From: Planctomycetota bacterium
GTDB lineage: Bacteria > Planctomycetota > Planctomycetia > Pirellulales > Pirellulaceae
Direction of reading: 5' to 3'
DNA length: 64,000 bases
NCBI GenBank assembly: GCA_014238905.1
Contig: JABAAE010000002.1
Location: 425,851 to 489,850, forward strand
The position numbers and the translations under genes were made by a program. Shown piece after piece: positions 9,571 to 19,408 of the stretch (the stretch's first letter is position 1; each line of letters begins with the position of its first letter). Under the pieces are notes generated by a model. The model had not been told where the DNA came from and searched no databases. It saw only the letters and a program-made list of their open reading frames with translations.

Positions 9571-11046
9571 TCAGCTGGAGACACTCAGGAACCGGTCGCA
9601 TTCCGTCGCCGCCTCGCGTCCTTCATTAATTGCCCAGACAATAAGACTTTGACCCCGACGACAATCTCCCGCGGCAAAAATCCCGGCAACATTAGTTGAA
9701 TAATTACCGTAGTCAGCTTTGAAATTACCGCGTTTATCCAACTCCAAACCAAATTGATCCGAAAGCGTATTCTCCGGTCCGACAAATCCCATGGCGAGCA
9801 GTACCAGGTCGGCCTCAAAGACCCGTTGTTCCTCCATGACTCTGGAAAATGGAGCCCCACCTTCCACCGGTTTTGTCCAGTCGACAGGCACTGCATTTAG
9901 GCCGGACACCTCACCTTTTTCGTTTGCTAGAAATTCGATCGTCTCTAATGCAAATTCCCTGGGGTCAGAACCAAATTTTGCTGCCGCCTCGGCATGTCCA
10001 TAATCTACCCGAAAAACGCGAGGCCACTGTGGCCAAGGATTATCGTCACCCCGAGTTTCAGATGGGCGATCACCAATTTCAAAATTGACCAAGCTTTTAC
10101 AGCCATGACGTATTGACGTTCCAATACAATCGGTGCCCGTATCACCCCCACCAATAACGATCACGTTTTTGTCTTTTGCTGAAATATATTGGCCATCGGC
10201 AAGACCACTGTCCAGAAAGCTCTTTGTATTGGCGTGTAAAAAATCCATGGCAAAATGGACTCCCTTCAACTCTCTCCCTGGTATCTTTAAATCTCGTGGA
10301 CGAGTTGAACCCACACATAAAACGACCGCATCGTTATCGGCGGCAATACGATCTGCGGTAATGTCCTTGCCAATTTCAGTATTGGTTACAAATTGAATCC
10401 CTTCCTGTTCTAAGACTCCTATCCGTCGATCCACAATCCATTTTTCAAGTTTCATGTTGGGGATCCCGTACATCAGCAGGCCTCCTAATCGATCCGATCT
10501 TTCGTAGACCGTTACGGTATGACCGGCTTGATTCAATTCGGCAGCGCAGGCAAGTCCCGCCGGACCCGATCCAATCACGGCAACCGTCTTGCCCGTTCGC
10601 TGTGAAGGGGGATGTGGCTGAATCCATCCCTGCTCGAATCCGTGATCGACAATCGAGCATTCAATGTTCTTAATGGTCACCGGGGGTTCATTGATTCCCA
10701 GGACACAGGATCCTTCGCAGGGAGCGGGACAAACACGACCAGTAAACTCAGGGAAATTATTGGTCGTATGCAAACGGTCCAACGCCTCCTTCCACTTATT
10801 GTGGTAGATGAGGTCATTCCATTCAGGAATCAGATTCTTCAGTGGGCAACCCGTTGCCATTCCCTCGATTACGTCACCGGTGTGACAAAATGGAACCCCA
10901 CAGTCCATACAGCGGGCGCCCTGTTGCTTGAGATCCGCAACCGGCATGGGATGACTGAATTCACTCCAATCCAGGATCCTTAAGTTGGGATTCCGTTCGC
11001 GCGGGGTATTACGATCGAATTCCTTAAAGCCGGTCGGTTTTCCCAT
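9571..11046 (-). CDS. gltD: glutamate synthase small subunit
   Basis: A 491-residue NADPH-dependent glutamate synthase beta subunit. It passes electrons from NAD(P)H via FAD and two [4Fe-4S] clusters to the large subunit, which makes glutamate from glutamine and 2-oxoglutarate. Cluster cysteines are visible at 46, 49, 54, 67, 106, 110 and 114. The FAD motif GSGPAG is at 159-164 and the second dinucleotide site is [16 protein letters not shown] 11046 has GAGGAAC upstream. No gltB adjoins, unlike the usual gltBD operon, so the large subunit must be elsewhere. Confidence 0.96.
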   Translation of the reverse strand: MGKPTGFKEFDRNTPRERNPNLRILDWSEFSHPMPVADLKQQGARCMDCGVPFCHTGDVIEGMATGCPLKNLIPEWNDLIYHNKWKEALDRLHTTNNFPEFTGRVCPAPCEGSCVLGINEPPVTIKNIECSIVDHGFEQGWIQPHPPSQRTGKTVAVIGSGPAGLACAAELNQAGHTVTVYERSDRLGGLLMYGIPNMKLEKWIVDRRIGVLEQEGIQFVTNTEIGKDITADRIAADNDAVVLCVGSTRPRDLKIPGRELKGVHFAMDFLHANTKSFLDSGLADGQYISAKDKNVIVIGGGDTGTDCIGTSIRHGCKSLVNFEIGDRPSETRGDDNPWPQWPRVFRVDYGHAEAAAKFGSDPREFALETIEFLANEKGEVSGLNAVPVDWTKPVEGGAPFSRVMEEQRVFEADLVLLAMGFVGPENTLSDQFGLELDKRGNFKADYGNYSTNVAGIFAAGDCRRGQSLIVWAINEGREAATECDRFLSVSS

Positions 11047-11497
11047 TTTGTTCCTCTGGTCTGATCGGGTTCCTTAATTCTCACCAAAATGGACGGGCCA
11101 ACCGCACACTTCGATCATCAACCCCACGGTCCCAATTGGATTTCTGCTTGGTGATGGAGATGTCCATTTCCTTGTGGACGCTATATTCTGATGCAATCCA
11201 GTCGTTTTCGAAAGTTCCTCACTTTGATTTGTTGACAGTACTACCCTAATATAAGAGCGGAACGATCGATTTTTGGACATTTTCCTTCCCAACGTCGGGA
11301 GGAATCTGGACCTCTACGCGATTCTAATCTTCGGAAATCGGCCACGATGAGAGTTATTCTACCGTTAACGATTTCTAAACCGTCTCCACAATTCATTCCT
11401 GAATTGTTTTTCAATTCGGATTGGGATTGAACGCGAAGAAAAAAAATTAATTTTGGGCTCCCAGTCAGGAAACGGTACACCACCGCTGGAATAAAAA
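11047..11497. other. divergent intergenic region between gltD and S41 protease
   Basis: A 450-bp region between two divergently transcribed genes, expected to hold both promoters. A TTGACA-like hexamer lies near 11234 and TAATAT near 11249, but they are not spaced as one sigma-70 promoter. A small AT-rich hairpin is listed separately. A 72-codon minus-strand frame (11074-11292) ends 27 bp before gltD, but its composition does not look coding. Confidence 0.4.
11388..11411 (+). terminator. AT-rich hairpin followed by T run
   Basis: A perfect 8-bp stem ACAATTCA / TGAATTGT with loop TTCC is followed by TTTT, in the orientation of a plus-strand terminator. It lies about 90 bp upstream of the S41 protease gene and no plus-strand gene precedes it, so it could be a leader attenuator or chance. 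Confidence 0.3.
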
Positions 11498-12772
11498 ATG
11501 CCAATACGAAACCTCTTTATTATCCTTGGCTGCCTGATTATCTCGGCGATTTGTTACTCTGAATTCCACAAAAATCGGTACAGTGACACGATCGCCGAAG
11601 CGATGACGATCATCGAAACTCAGGCGTTGAAAAAGCTCACACGCCGCGAGCTATTTCGCTCGGCCATGAAAGGAATGGTGGCCCAGATCGATGAGCACTC
11701 CGCCTTTATCGATGGCAAAGAGGTCTCCGATTTCCGTGAGTCGCTGGACCAGGAATTTGGCGGCATCGGTATTATCGTGGAAAACAATCCAGAGAACGGG
11801 TTAACGGTCGTCACACCCTTGCCCAATACACCGGCAGCCGAAGCCGGGATGTTACCTGGCGATCTGATTACTGCCGTCAACCAGCAACCGACAAAAGAAC
11901 TAAGCAGGGATGAGGCGATTAATATGATCAAGGGTCCGATCGGCAAGTCGGTGAATATCGAGTTTCAGCATATTGGGTCCACCGCTCGGAAAAACGCCGA
12001 TATTGTCAGGAGAGTCGTCGAAGTTCCTTCAGCAGAGGGAGACTTCCGGGGCGCTGATTTGAACTGGAATTTCCGTTTGGAAGCTCACCCCAATTTCGGC
12101 TATATCCGGCTCAGCACTTTTGGTGAAAAATCAGAGTCGGAAATGCTAATGGCCCTGAATTCCATTGGTCATGATGTGGATGGATTAATCCTGGATCTGC
12201 GCAGTAACCCAGGCGGGCTTCTCACTGCAGCGATCAAGATATCTGACATGTTTATTGATACCGGTACGATCGTCGAAACTCGCCGACGGGATGAACAGGT
12301 CGAAGACCGTTACACCGCTTCTGAAAAATTGGAGTTCGATACTGAAATCCCGATGGTTGTATTAATCAATCATCGCTCTGCCAGTGCCAGTGAAATTCTT
12401 GCCGCCTGTTTACAAGACCATAATCGAGCTGTTATTTGCGGTGAACGCAGTTGGGGTAAAGGGACCGTTCAAAATGTTATTACGATGGAAAATCAAAAGA
12501 GTGTCCTGAAAATCACAACCGCAAGTTATTGGCGGCCCAGTGAAAAAAACATCCATCGAGACGAAAATGCTTCTGAAGACGACGAATGGGGCGTTTTGCC
12601 CAACCCGGGGTTTGAAGTCAAGTTGACTCCAGAAGAAGAATTTGAAATCCTGCGGTATCGAAACATGCGTGACCGGAAAAACATAGGGGCGAAAACCGAC
12701 GACAACACCGATAAGGTCGAGGATCCTCAGTTACAGAAAGCGGTCAGCTATCTACAAGCCCTGAATCAATAA
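11498..12772 (+). CDS. S41 family carboxy-terminal processing protease
   Basis: A 424-residue CtpA/Tsp-like protease. The N-terminal membrane anchor is about residues 6-20 (LFIILGCLIISAICY). A PDZ domain covers about 85-165 (FGGIGIIVENNPENGLTVV to GKSVNIEF). The S41 core has DGLILDLRSNPGGLL, the catalytic Ser296 in RSASASE and Lys321 in SWGKGTVQ. It cleaves C-terminal segments of envelope proteins; the target is not known. The protein is shorter at both ends than E. coli Tsp. A 9-bp-stem hairpin overlaps its stop codon, and the M42 peptidase gene follows 38 bp on. Confidence 0.94.
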   Translation: MPIRNLFIILGCLIISAICYSEFHKNRYSDTIAEAMTIIETQALKKLTRRELFRSAMKGMVAQIDEHSAFIDGKEVSDFRESLDQEFGGIGIIVENNPENGLTVVTPLPNTPAAEAGMLPGDLITAVNQQPTKELSRDEAINMIKGPIGKSVNIEFQHIGSTARKNADIVRRVVEVPSAEGDFRGADLNWNFRLEAHPNFGYIRLSTFGEKSESEMLMALNSIGHDVDGLILDLRSNPGGLLTAAIKISDMFIDTGTIVETRRRDEQVEDRYTASEKLEFDTEIPMVVLINHRSASASEILAACLQDHNRAVICGERSWGKGTVQNVITMENQKSVLKITTASYWRPSEKNIHRDENASEDDEWGVLPNPGFEVKLTPEEEFEILRYRNMRDRKNIGAKTDDNTDKVEDPQLQKAVSYLQALNQ

Positions 12773-12793
12773 TTCAGGGCCATCAATTTTTTT
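12758..12793 (+). terminator. hairpin with T run over the S41 stop codon
   Basis: A perfect 9-bp stem GCCCTGAAT / ATTCAGGGC with loop CAATA spans the last codons and stop of the S41 gene. It is followed, after six bases, by a run of seven T. It may partly end transcription before the downstream aminopeptidase gene, which is otherwise only 38 bp away. Confidence 0.6.
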
Positions 12794-12810
12794 CTTCTGA
12801 AAGAAATCCT

Positions 12811-13866
12811 ATGGATGACGCATCATTTAAATTCCTCGAAGACCTGTTATCGACCCCAGGCGTTTCGGGCTATGAGCAACCAGTTCAACAAGTGGTTCGC
12901 AATTATGCGGAATCGTTTGCAGATGAAATACAGTCTGACTTGCATGGCAACTTGATCCTCAGCAAAAACGCCAACGCGTCGATGAGACTAATGTATGCCG
13001 GTCATTGTGACCAAATTGGGCTGATCGTTACGCAAATTGAAGAATCAGGATTTCTGTATTTTCAAACGATCGGTGGTTGGGATCCACAGCAGTTGGTAGG
13101 GCAGCGGGTCTCCATCTGGACTGAGTCGGGTGAAATCCCGGGGGTGGTGGCAAGAAAAGCGATTCACTTACAGGACGAATCGGAACGAAAAAAAATATCG
13201 CAACTCAAAGAACTATGGATAGACATCGGGGCTACCAACAAAGAAAACGCCGCATCGATCGTCCGAATCGGTGATTCTGTTACGCTTCAGCTTGGCATGC
13301 AAAAGCTGAGAAATGGCTTGGCAAGTGGGCCGGCCATGGACGATCGAACAGGGTTGTGGGTTTGTGTTGAAGCCATGCGACGGGCCAGCGATCAACTGGA
13401 TTGCGCCCTGTTTGTCGCTTCCACCGTGCAGGAAGAAATCGGTTTGCGAGGAGCCAAAACCGCGGCCTTCACGATAGACCCTCATATTGGTATCGCGGTC
13501 GATGTCACCCATGCTACCGACTGCCCTACCATAGATAAACGTCAACAGGGTGAGGTTTCTCTGGGGAGCGGGCCGGTCGTTTTCCGAGGACCAAATATGA
13601 ATCCAAAAGTGGTTCAACGTCTGATTTCCACCAGCGACGCCACTGAACTGCCTTATCAATTATCTGCGTTGGGAAGAGCTGCTCCCAACGATTCCAATTC
13701 TTTGCAAATCAATCGAGGTGGCGTCGCGTCCGGACTGGTAGCGATTCCCAATCGATACATGCACAGCGCTGTTGAAACCATCGCTCTTTCCGATATTGAC
13801 CATGCCGCTGACCTTTTGGCGGCGTTCGCCAATTCGATTAAGAGCCAGGATGATTTTCGTCCCTAA
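12811..13866 (+). CDS. M42 family metalloaminopeptidase
   Basis: A 351-residue M42 (FrvX/TET-like) dinuclear metallopeptidase. Metal ligands are readable: His65 and the following Asp67 in YAGHCDQIG, bridging Asp177 in PAMDDRTG, the Glu pair 208/209 in STVQEEIGLRGA (catalytic base plus ligand), Asp231 in VAVDVTHATD and a late His in NRYMHSAVE. The family forms dodecameric particles that trim oligopeptides in the cytoplasm; many members are annotated as endoglucanase in error. No signal peptide. It sits behind the S41 protease, fitting a peptide-recycling role. Confidence 0.93.
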   Translation: MDDASFKFLEDLLSTPGVSGYEQPVQQVVRNYAESFADEIQSDLHGNLILSKNANASMRLMYAGHCDQIGLIVTQIEESGFLYFQTIGGWDPQQLVGQRVSIWTESGEIPGVVARKAIHLQDESERKKISQLKELWIDIGATNKENAASIVRIGDSVTLQLGMQKLRNGLASGPAMDDRTGLWVCVEAMRRASDQLDCALFVASTVQEEIGLRGAKTAAFTIDPHIGIAVDVTHATDCPTIDKRQQGEVSLGSGPVVFRGPNMNPKVVQRLISTSDATELPYQLSALGRAAPNDSNSLQINRGGVASGLVAIPNRYMHSAVETIALSDIDHAADLLAAFANSIKSQDDFRP

Positions 13867-13880
13867 GCGGCGATGGAAAA

Positions 13881-16268
13881 TTACAGCATGCCGTACTTTT
13901 TCCTGATGATCCACTCGATTGTCAGTAAGCCTAGGAGTAATCCACCCATCATCGAAGTAAATCGCCAGTGTTGCCAAAAAATCCATGGTGGATCACCCCC
14001 GACTTCGATAGGATCCACTCTTGGCAACCGACCATCCAATTGGGAGAGGTCTTCCACCGGGATATAGTCGCCGCCGGTCTGCTGCGCGAGAATTTCCATG
14101 AAGTTCTGGTTGATGGGTCGTCGTTTGTTTTCCTGGCTGATTTCAGCGATCTCAAATGAAGTTTGCACCCGATCCACACCGAAAACCCGGTCAACACTGA
14201 AAACCCCGTCAACACCGAGGACATCAGCCACATAGGATCCCGGACTCAATCCCTGAACAGATCCCTCAAATCGACCTTCTGATTCAGCGATACCATTTAA
14301 CACAACTCGTTTTTCCCTCCCGCTGGTTGAACGGATCAGGACGGTCGCTTGATCATCATTGACAAGTTGTTTTCGGTCGTATGCGGTAAGATAAAAACGA
14401 ATCGAGTCCCCGCGGAAATACCGGCGACGATCGGTTTCTATCCTGAATCCCTGTTGTTGGGTGGCTAGTTTCCTAGATGCCATATACTGGATCATTTGGG
14501 ACCAATACCGACCGAAATATCGATCGCCCTCACGGAATCGCCAACGGTAAGTTTCGGGCATCGCATGGTAAAGAACCGAACCATTTCCAAATCTCTGTAA
14601 GACGATCGCTGGCAGGGATTGCCCGAGATGCTCGATGTCTGCCAACACTCTGGCTCCAGGTTTCACCACAGAATTGGTTCGGAACCAATAACCACCCGGG
14701 TATTCCTCATATCCCGATCCGTTCTCATCATCCAAGTTCAGATCCATGGCAAGAAACCCTCGTCCCAAAGAAGAAGGCCGCCAACGATATTCCGTCTGGA
14801 GGTCATCTCCGCTGGGCGAAATCAAATCCTGCAAGGAAATAGGATATAAATCCCTGATTGGCGATTCGACATAGCTATCTGGATTATGCTTTGCCCCGGC
14901 CAGCAAGATCAGACCGCCTCCCCGGTCGACGAACTCATGAATGTTCTGCAATTCGCTCTGGCCGACTCCACCCCCGGATTGCCCCAACCAACCAGGCTTT
15001 ACATCGCCGAAAATAATGACGTCGTACTCCAGCAGTTCCTTTTTGTTGACAGGAAAAAGCCTTAATGCATGACGATCGGTGGAGGCATACTCCACATCGC
15101 TCTGCTGAAGATAGGTATCCAGATCAATTCGGTTCAAGCTGAATTCACCGGTTGGGTTGCGGTCATCGTTGGCATTTCTCCCCAGAAATTGTTTCAAATA
15201 ATGGAATTCCCTGCTGGGATATTCCGAAACAAGCAACACTCGAATCGGATCGTTTCTAACCTCCACCAAGGCAATCGCCTTATTATTGGTGACATCAAAT
15301 TCCGATTCGATCTGCTCGGCAGTGACCAAAAACTCCCGTTTTCCGGGATCGGCCAAACGTGTCCTCAAACGGAACCGCTCCCGATAATCTTGACCTTGGA
15401 CATCAACCCGCTTATCCACCAGAACTTTGCCGGTCTGCCGGTCAACCAGTCGAAGATTCGTGCTCCTGTTGTCAAGACCATTGGCGGACACACGCACTTC
15501 AAACTCAACCAGATCATTGAGAAAAGCTCGGTCTGCCACCGTCACTTCATCGATTGAAAAATCATTGGCCGAACGACTGTTCCCCAATCCAACTACAAAG
15601 ATTGGAGTCAACTCGGTTCGACCCGATTGTCGAGCCAATCGAAGCTCAGGATCTTTAGAGTCCAACCCATCGGTAAATAAGACCACCGCTGCTGTCGACC
15701 TACCGGACCTTTGCTGGAAGACCGATTTGACCGCCAAATTGATCTGGGTCTGGAGTGACTCACCCTTCAAGTTCATGACTGTCTCGACCAAATCTTGGTT
15801 GACCGGATCGGACCATTCCAACGAATCACCAAATTTCCCACACACTATTTCAAATTTCTTCGATAAGGATTGCCACAGGTGGCTTTCGGAAGCCACCGAC
15901 GATTTCAAAATATTCAGTCGTGTTGGCAATTCGAGTTGAAGCTCTTGGAGCCTGGCGATCATCACCTCAGCTTGATCCATAGCATCCATTTGGTGAAGGC
16001 TCGCCGAGTCATCAAACAGCAGCACCAGGTTCGGTTTTCGGAATCGTTTGGTTTTCATCTGCCAGTCCAGCAGTCCCAACAGGACGACAAGGAGAATAAC
16101 CACACGTAAGCTAATCAACACCGCTCTACCCGATAGTGACAAGCTACCTCGCTCTCTGCGATATAGAAAAGAAACAAACAGGACGATCAGTAATACGGCC
16201 AACGCCAGCACCGACCAATGCAAGGAAAGAGAATAACCCACTTCTAATTGTTGGATCAGGGAATTCAT
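13881..16268 (-). CDS. VWA/GATase-like membrane protein, last gene of MoxR operon
   Basis: A 795-residue membrane protein. ATG 16268 has GGGAGGGGG immediately upstream and overlaps the preceding stop as ATGA; the GTG six codons earlier is rejected. Two N-terminal transmembrane segments (about 17-35 and 49-67) precede a von Willebrand A domain with the metal-site motif DDSAS (86-90) and VVLFTDGLDS. An Ig-like stretch follows, then a class-I glutamine-amidotransferase-like domain (YDVIIFGDVKPGWL, FVDRGGGLILLAGA) lacking an obvious catalytic Cys. One helix is at the C-terminus. A short VD repeat sits near the end. Likely periplasmic; partner unknown. Confidence 0.88.
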   Translation of the reverse strand: MNSLIQQLEVGYSLSLHWSVLALAVLLIVLFVSFLYRRERGSLSLSGRAVLISLRVVILLVVLLGLLDWQMKTKRFRKPNLVLLFDDSASLHQMDAMDQAEVMIARLQELQLELPTRLNILKSSVASESHLWQSLSKKFEIVCGKFGDSLEWSDPVNQDLVETVMNLKGESLQTQINLAVKSVFQQRSGRSTAAVVLFTDGLDSKDPELRLARQSGRTELTPIFVVGLGNSRSANDFSIDEVTVADRAFLNDLVEFEVRVSANGLDNRSTNLRLVDRQTGKVLVDKRVDVQGQDYRERFRLRTRLADPGKREFLVTAEQIESEFDVTNNKAIALVEVRNDPIRVLLVSEYPSREFHYLKQFLGRNANDDRNPTGEFSLNRIDLDTYLQQSDVEYASTDRHALRLFPVNKKELLEYDVIIFGDVKPGWLGQSGGGVGQSELQNIHEFVDRGGGLILLAGAKHNPDSYVESPIRDLYPISLQDLISPSGDDLQTEYRWRPSSLGRGFLAMDLNLDDENGSGYEEYPGGYWFRTNSVVKPGARVLADIEHLGQSLPAIVLQRFGNGSVLYHAMPETYRWRFREGDRYFGRYWSQMIQYMASRKLATQQQGFRIETDRRRYFRGDSIRFYLTAYDRKQLVNDDQATVLIRSTSGREKRVVLNGIAESEGRFEGSVQGLSPGSYVADVLGVDGVFSVDRVFGVDRVQTSFEIAEISQENKRRPINQNFMEILAQQTGGDYIPVEDLSQLDGRLPRVDPIEVGGDPPWIFWQHWRFTSMMGGLLLGLLTIEWIIRKKYGML
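14169..14221. repeat. degenerate 18-bp repeat in the VWA gene
   Basis: Three imperfect copies of an 18-bp unit within the coding sequence encode GVDGVFSVDRVFGVDRV near the C-terminus of the VWA membrane protein. The frame is preserved. It may be a recent slippage expansion. Confidence 0.6.
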
Positions 16269-18415
16269 CGCCCCCTCCCAAACCACTGAGCCAAACAGCC
16301 TTCCAGAAGCAGCAAAACACCCACTCCAAGAAGAAAAAATTGATAAACCTGGAACCGAATTTCGGTCTCCCGGGAAACTTCAGCGGTGGCATCAACTGGA
16401 GATTGCCATTTTTCTGGGTTGGTAATACGCAGGTCACCGTCGGTATTTCTGATGTTGATCGCTAAATCAACGGCATGTTGCGCATTGATGGAACTGAATT
16501 CCAGCTTGTAAAAACCGGGCGATGACAATGCATCCGCGGACCAGTCGACAATCCCGTTCTTCTGCCGCCACACCAGATTCTGCTCGACACCACGTTCTGA
16601 ACGAATGACACCCTGTTGAAGCTCGATGAAGTCTTCAAACGATCCGCCTAATTTTTCTGCAACCAAAAACTTCAATGCGGGAGAAACATCAATAGCAACT
16701 TTTATCAGCTCCTGTATCAAAGGAGGATAAACCGGGGATGTCTCAATTGCATTCCACGAAACCAAAGGATCATCACGATCCTTGGCAATACTCGAAGAGG
16801 CCGTCGTCATGAGAATACAAAGCCCCTTCCCCATTCGGCAGGTTACAAGAAGTGGGTCTCGGTTAGCCAAAGCCATATCGACCCGAAACCGATCATCTTC
16901 GGTATCGAAATTCACCTTGTGGTACGACCAAATCGGTAGCTCGGTCAGTCCGCTGGACGGGTTGCCTCGAAATTCGGAGAGTATCGGGCTGAGGTAGTCC
17001 AGCGGATCGATTTTTATCTGGTCTGGAGATTGGATGCCGACAAGATCGATCGGTAAACCGGGAAGATTTCCAGCCGGTTGCGACCACGAATTTTGAAATC
17101 GGTCGCGGTCAATGAGATCCCCCAGAAAAATCACCACCGTATTCCCTTGCGATGCAAACCGACGCAATCGAGTGACGTCACCGTCAGTCAGCTCACGCAC
17201 GTTGTCAAGAAAGATAACGTCAAAGTCATCAGGCTGCTGTTGAAAAAAATCCTTCGAGTCTGTTCTGCGAATATTAAACGAAGATTTCAATGGTTCAGGG
17301 GCGAGGGCCAGCTGCAAAAATCGTGAAGACTGATAACGATCCTCGACAAATAAAACGTTATATTTTTCGACCACGTGGCACAGGAAATAACGGCGATTGT
17401 CGATGAGGAGTTGGTCATCTGCCAACCTGACGGTCAGTTTTTTTTGTCCCGGCTGAGAAAACTCTATGGAAAACGACACCGTTTCGCTGCTGTTGGGCTC
17501 TAACAGAACGGACCGACTTCCAATCACTTTTTGATCCGACAAAATTTCCACTAACGTTCTTTGAGGATCCAAACCACCGATCTGCTGAACTTCGACGTCA
17601 ATCTTCTGGGGCGTGTTGACAATCCACCGAGGTGAGTCAGAACGGATATTTTTCACGAAATGATTTGAACAGGAGGAATCGACGACTGAATGAAACTGTA
17701 GCTGGCTCTTCTCTTCAATCGCCATCAGCGCATCGCTCATCTGGGCGCCGACCGTCCAGCCGTCCCCCATAAAATCCCCAATAACATGAATATCCGTTTG
17801 GTCAAACATCGCCTCGCTGCGAACCAATGGGTGGTTGGACAGCTCAACCAGACAGGATCGTGGCCGAGATGGTCGATTGGATGGAAACAAAAGTTCTACC
17901 TCATTCAAGATCACTGATCGATCGGCAGTCGGCTGTGGAAGAACCTCTGTTAGTTTTTCATGCATCATAAAAACAACGACGGCATCATCTGACGGAAAAT
18001 CATCCACCAATCTGGTCGCCAATCCCTTCGCCATTTCAAAGTTGCTTACCTCGTTGACTTGGGTTTGCATCGAGTAGGATGCGTCCAATAGGACCACATG
18101 CAAAACTGATTTCGATCGCTGGGAGCGTAAAACCCCCGAACTCAATTCCCAAATCGGTGCCGCGAGACTAATTGCCAATACGCTGACAATCAACATTCGA
18201 ATCAATAATAAGACCCATTGCTGAAGCGTCATCCTGCGCGACAATCTCTGCATTGCCAGTTCCAGGTAACCGGTAGCAGCCCACCGGATAACCCCTTGCC
18301 GGTTCCAGTTCCATACATGGATAAGAATTGGAATCAACACTCCCAGCCCAAATATCAACATCCAGGGCTGAAGCAACTGGAGTGCCGAAAACAATCTAGG
18401 TAAGGGAAACATCAT
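16265..18415 (-). CDS. BatA-like membrane protein with VWA domain
   Basis: A 716-residue protein. The N-terminus (MLIFGLGVLIPILIHVWNWN, then RWAATGYLELA) is the aerotolerance-regulator/BatA N-terminal domain with transmembrane helices at about 19-35 and 67-87. A von Willebrand A-like domain follows, with DASYSM starting at residue 111. The middle contains an Ig-like region and a GATase-like region (DDFDVIFLDNVREL, RFASQGNTVVIFLGD). A final membrane helix lies at about 686-705. It overlaps the next gene by ATGA. In the family, BatA-type proteins act with MoxR ATPases in envelope processes; the substrate is unknown. Confidence 0.9.
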   Translation of the reverse strand: MMFPLPRLFSALQLLQPWMLIFGLGVLIPILIHVWNWNRQGVIRWAATGYLELAMQRLSRRMTLQQWVLLLIRMLIVSVLAISLAAPIWELSSGVLRSQRSKSVLHVVLLDASYSMQTQVNEVSNFEMAKGLATRLVDDFPSDDAVVVFMMHEKLTEVLPQPTADRSVILNEVELLFPSNRPSRPRSCLVELSNHPLVRSEAMFDQTDIHVIGDFMGDGWTVGAQMSDALMAIEEKSQLQFHSVVDSSCSNHFVKNIRSDSPRWIVNTPQKIDVEVQQIGGLDPQRTLVEILSDQKVIGSRSVLLEPNSSETVSFSIEFSQPGQKKLTVRLADDQLLIDNRRYFLCHVVEKYNVLFVEDRYQSSRFLQLALAPEPLKSSFNIRRTDSKDFFQQQPDDFDVIFLDNVRELTDGDVTRLRRFASQGNTVVIFLGDLIDRDRFQNSWSQPAGNLPGLPIDLVGIQSPDQIKIDPLDYLSPILSEFRGNPSSGLTELPIWSYHKVNFDTEDDRFRVDMALANRDPLLVTCRMGKGLCILMTTASSSIAKDRDDPLVSWNAIETSPVYPPLIQELIKVAIDVSPALKFLVAEKLGGSFEDFIELQQGVIRSERGVEQNLVWRQKNGIVDWSADALSSPGFYKLEFSSINAQHAVDLAINIRNTDGDLRITNPEKWQSPVDATAEVSRETEIRFQVYQFFLLGVGVLLLLEGCLAQWFGRGR

Positions 18416-18490
18416 CAGCAGTGTATTCTGGCGGAAAAATCAGGTCACGGTGGTATTAATACGCAGATCTTTCATCAATCACAGGTTCGA

Positions 18491-19408
18491 CTACCCCAAT
18501 TCATACTGACGTTCAGTTGCCAGACGCCCCCGAATCACCCACCGGATCGCAGTCGCAATGTTCATGTCCGATCTGAACTGAAAAAAATCGACATCGTGGC
18601 TTTGGCAATAATGAACAAGCTGATCGCGGCTTTTTTTGACAACATCAAGATAAGCTTTTCTGAGCATCACTGGATCTACCGAAAATTCAGCTCCAGATTC
18701 AAGCCCACGCATCTTCAACGGCATGGAAAAATCAAACTGTAACTCTGACCGATCAAGCACCTGTAGTAGCTTGACTTGGTGCCCCCGTTTTTTCAACGTT
18801 TCTATACCGCCGGCTATACTCTCAAAATCGTCGAAACAATCTGTTAACACCAACACGATCCCTCGATGCTGAGCCTCAACCGCAACCTCCTGCAAACTAC
18901 TGCTGAGACTGGTTTTCCCAATAAGCTCGGTTCTTGAAAGCTGTTCCACAATCTGGAATAAATTAGCTTTTTGGTCGCTGGGACGTATCAGACTGGCAAC
19001 CGACTCAGCAAACGTTGCCATGGCGATGGCATCACGCTGGTTCAAAACCAACCAAGCCATCGTGACAGCGAAACAACTGGCGAATTCAAATTTTGAAAGG
19101 GGCTCCTGCGGTCCCCGATAACTCATACTTTCGCTTTGGTCAATCAACAGCCAACAACAAAAATTCGTCTCGTTCTCAAACTGCTTTAGATGGAGCTTGT
19201 CTGTTCTTGCAAAAACTTTCCAGTCGACATAGCGAGTATCATCACCGGCGACATATTCCCGATGCTGCGCAAACTCAACCGAATGCCCCTGAAAGGGACT
19301 GCGATGCATACCATTTACCAATCCATCCACAATTTGGTTGGTGCGTAACCGCAGGTCTTTCAGATCACTGAGATTTTTTGGATCCAAGTAGGTTGGGGAC
19401 AAGTCCAT
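18491..19408 (-). CDS. DUF58 domain protein
   Basis: A 305-residue DUF58 protein. The signature REYVAGDDTRYVDWKVFART at about 49-68 is followed by LHLKQFENET and a VWA-like stretch with DQSESM and VLVLTDCFDD. There are no transmembrane segments, unlike longer DUF58 proteins, so it is cytoplasmic. Its ATG lies 44 bp inside the 3' end of the MoxR gene, indicating tight coupling. DUF58 proteins are standard partners of MoxR-type AAA+ ATPases. Confidence 0.93.
   Translation of the reverse strand: MDLSPTYLDPKNLSDLKDLRLRTNQIVDGLVNGMHRSPFQGHSVEFAQHREYVAGDDTRYVDWKVFARTDKLHLKQFENETNFCCWLLIDQSESMSYRGPQEPLSKFEFASCFAVTMAWLVLNQRDAIAMATFAESVASLIRPSDQKANLFQIVEQLSRTELIGKTSLSSSLQEVAVEAQHRGIVLVLTDCFDDFESIAGGIETLKKRGHQVKLLQVLDRSELQFDFSMPLKMRGLESGAEFSVDPVMLRKAYLDVVKKSRDQLVHYCQSHDVDFFQFRSDMNIATAIRWVIRGRLATERQYELG

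Noticed and set aside
11074..11292. 72-codon minus-strand ORF just upstream of gltD
   Set aside because: No ribosome binding site, low protein-like quality, and gltD has its own good start.
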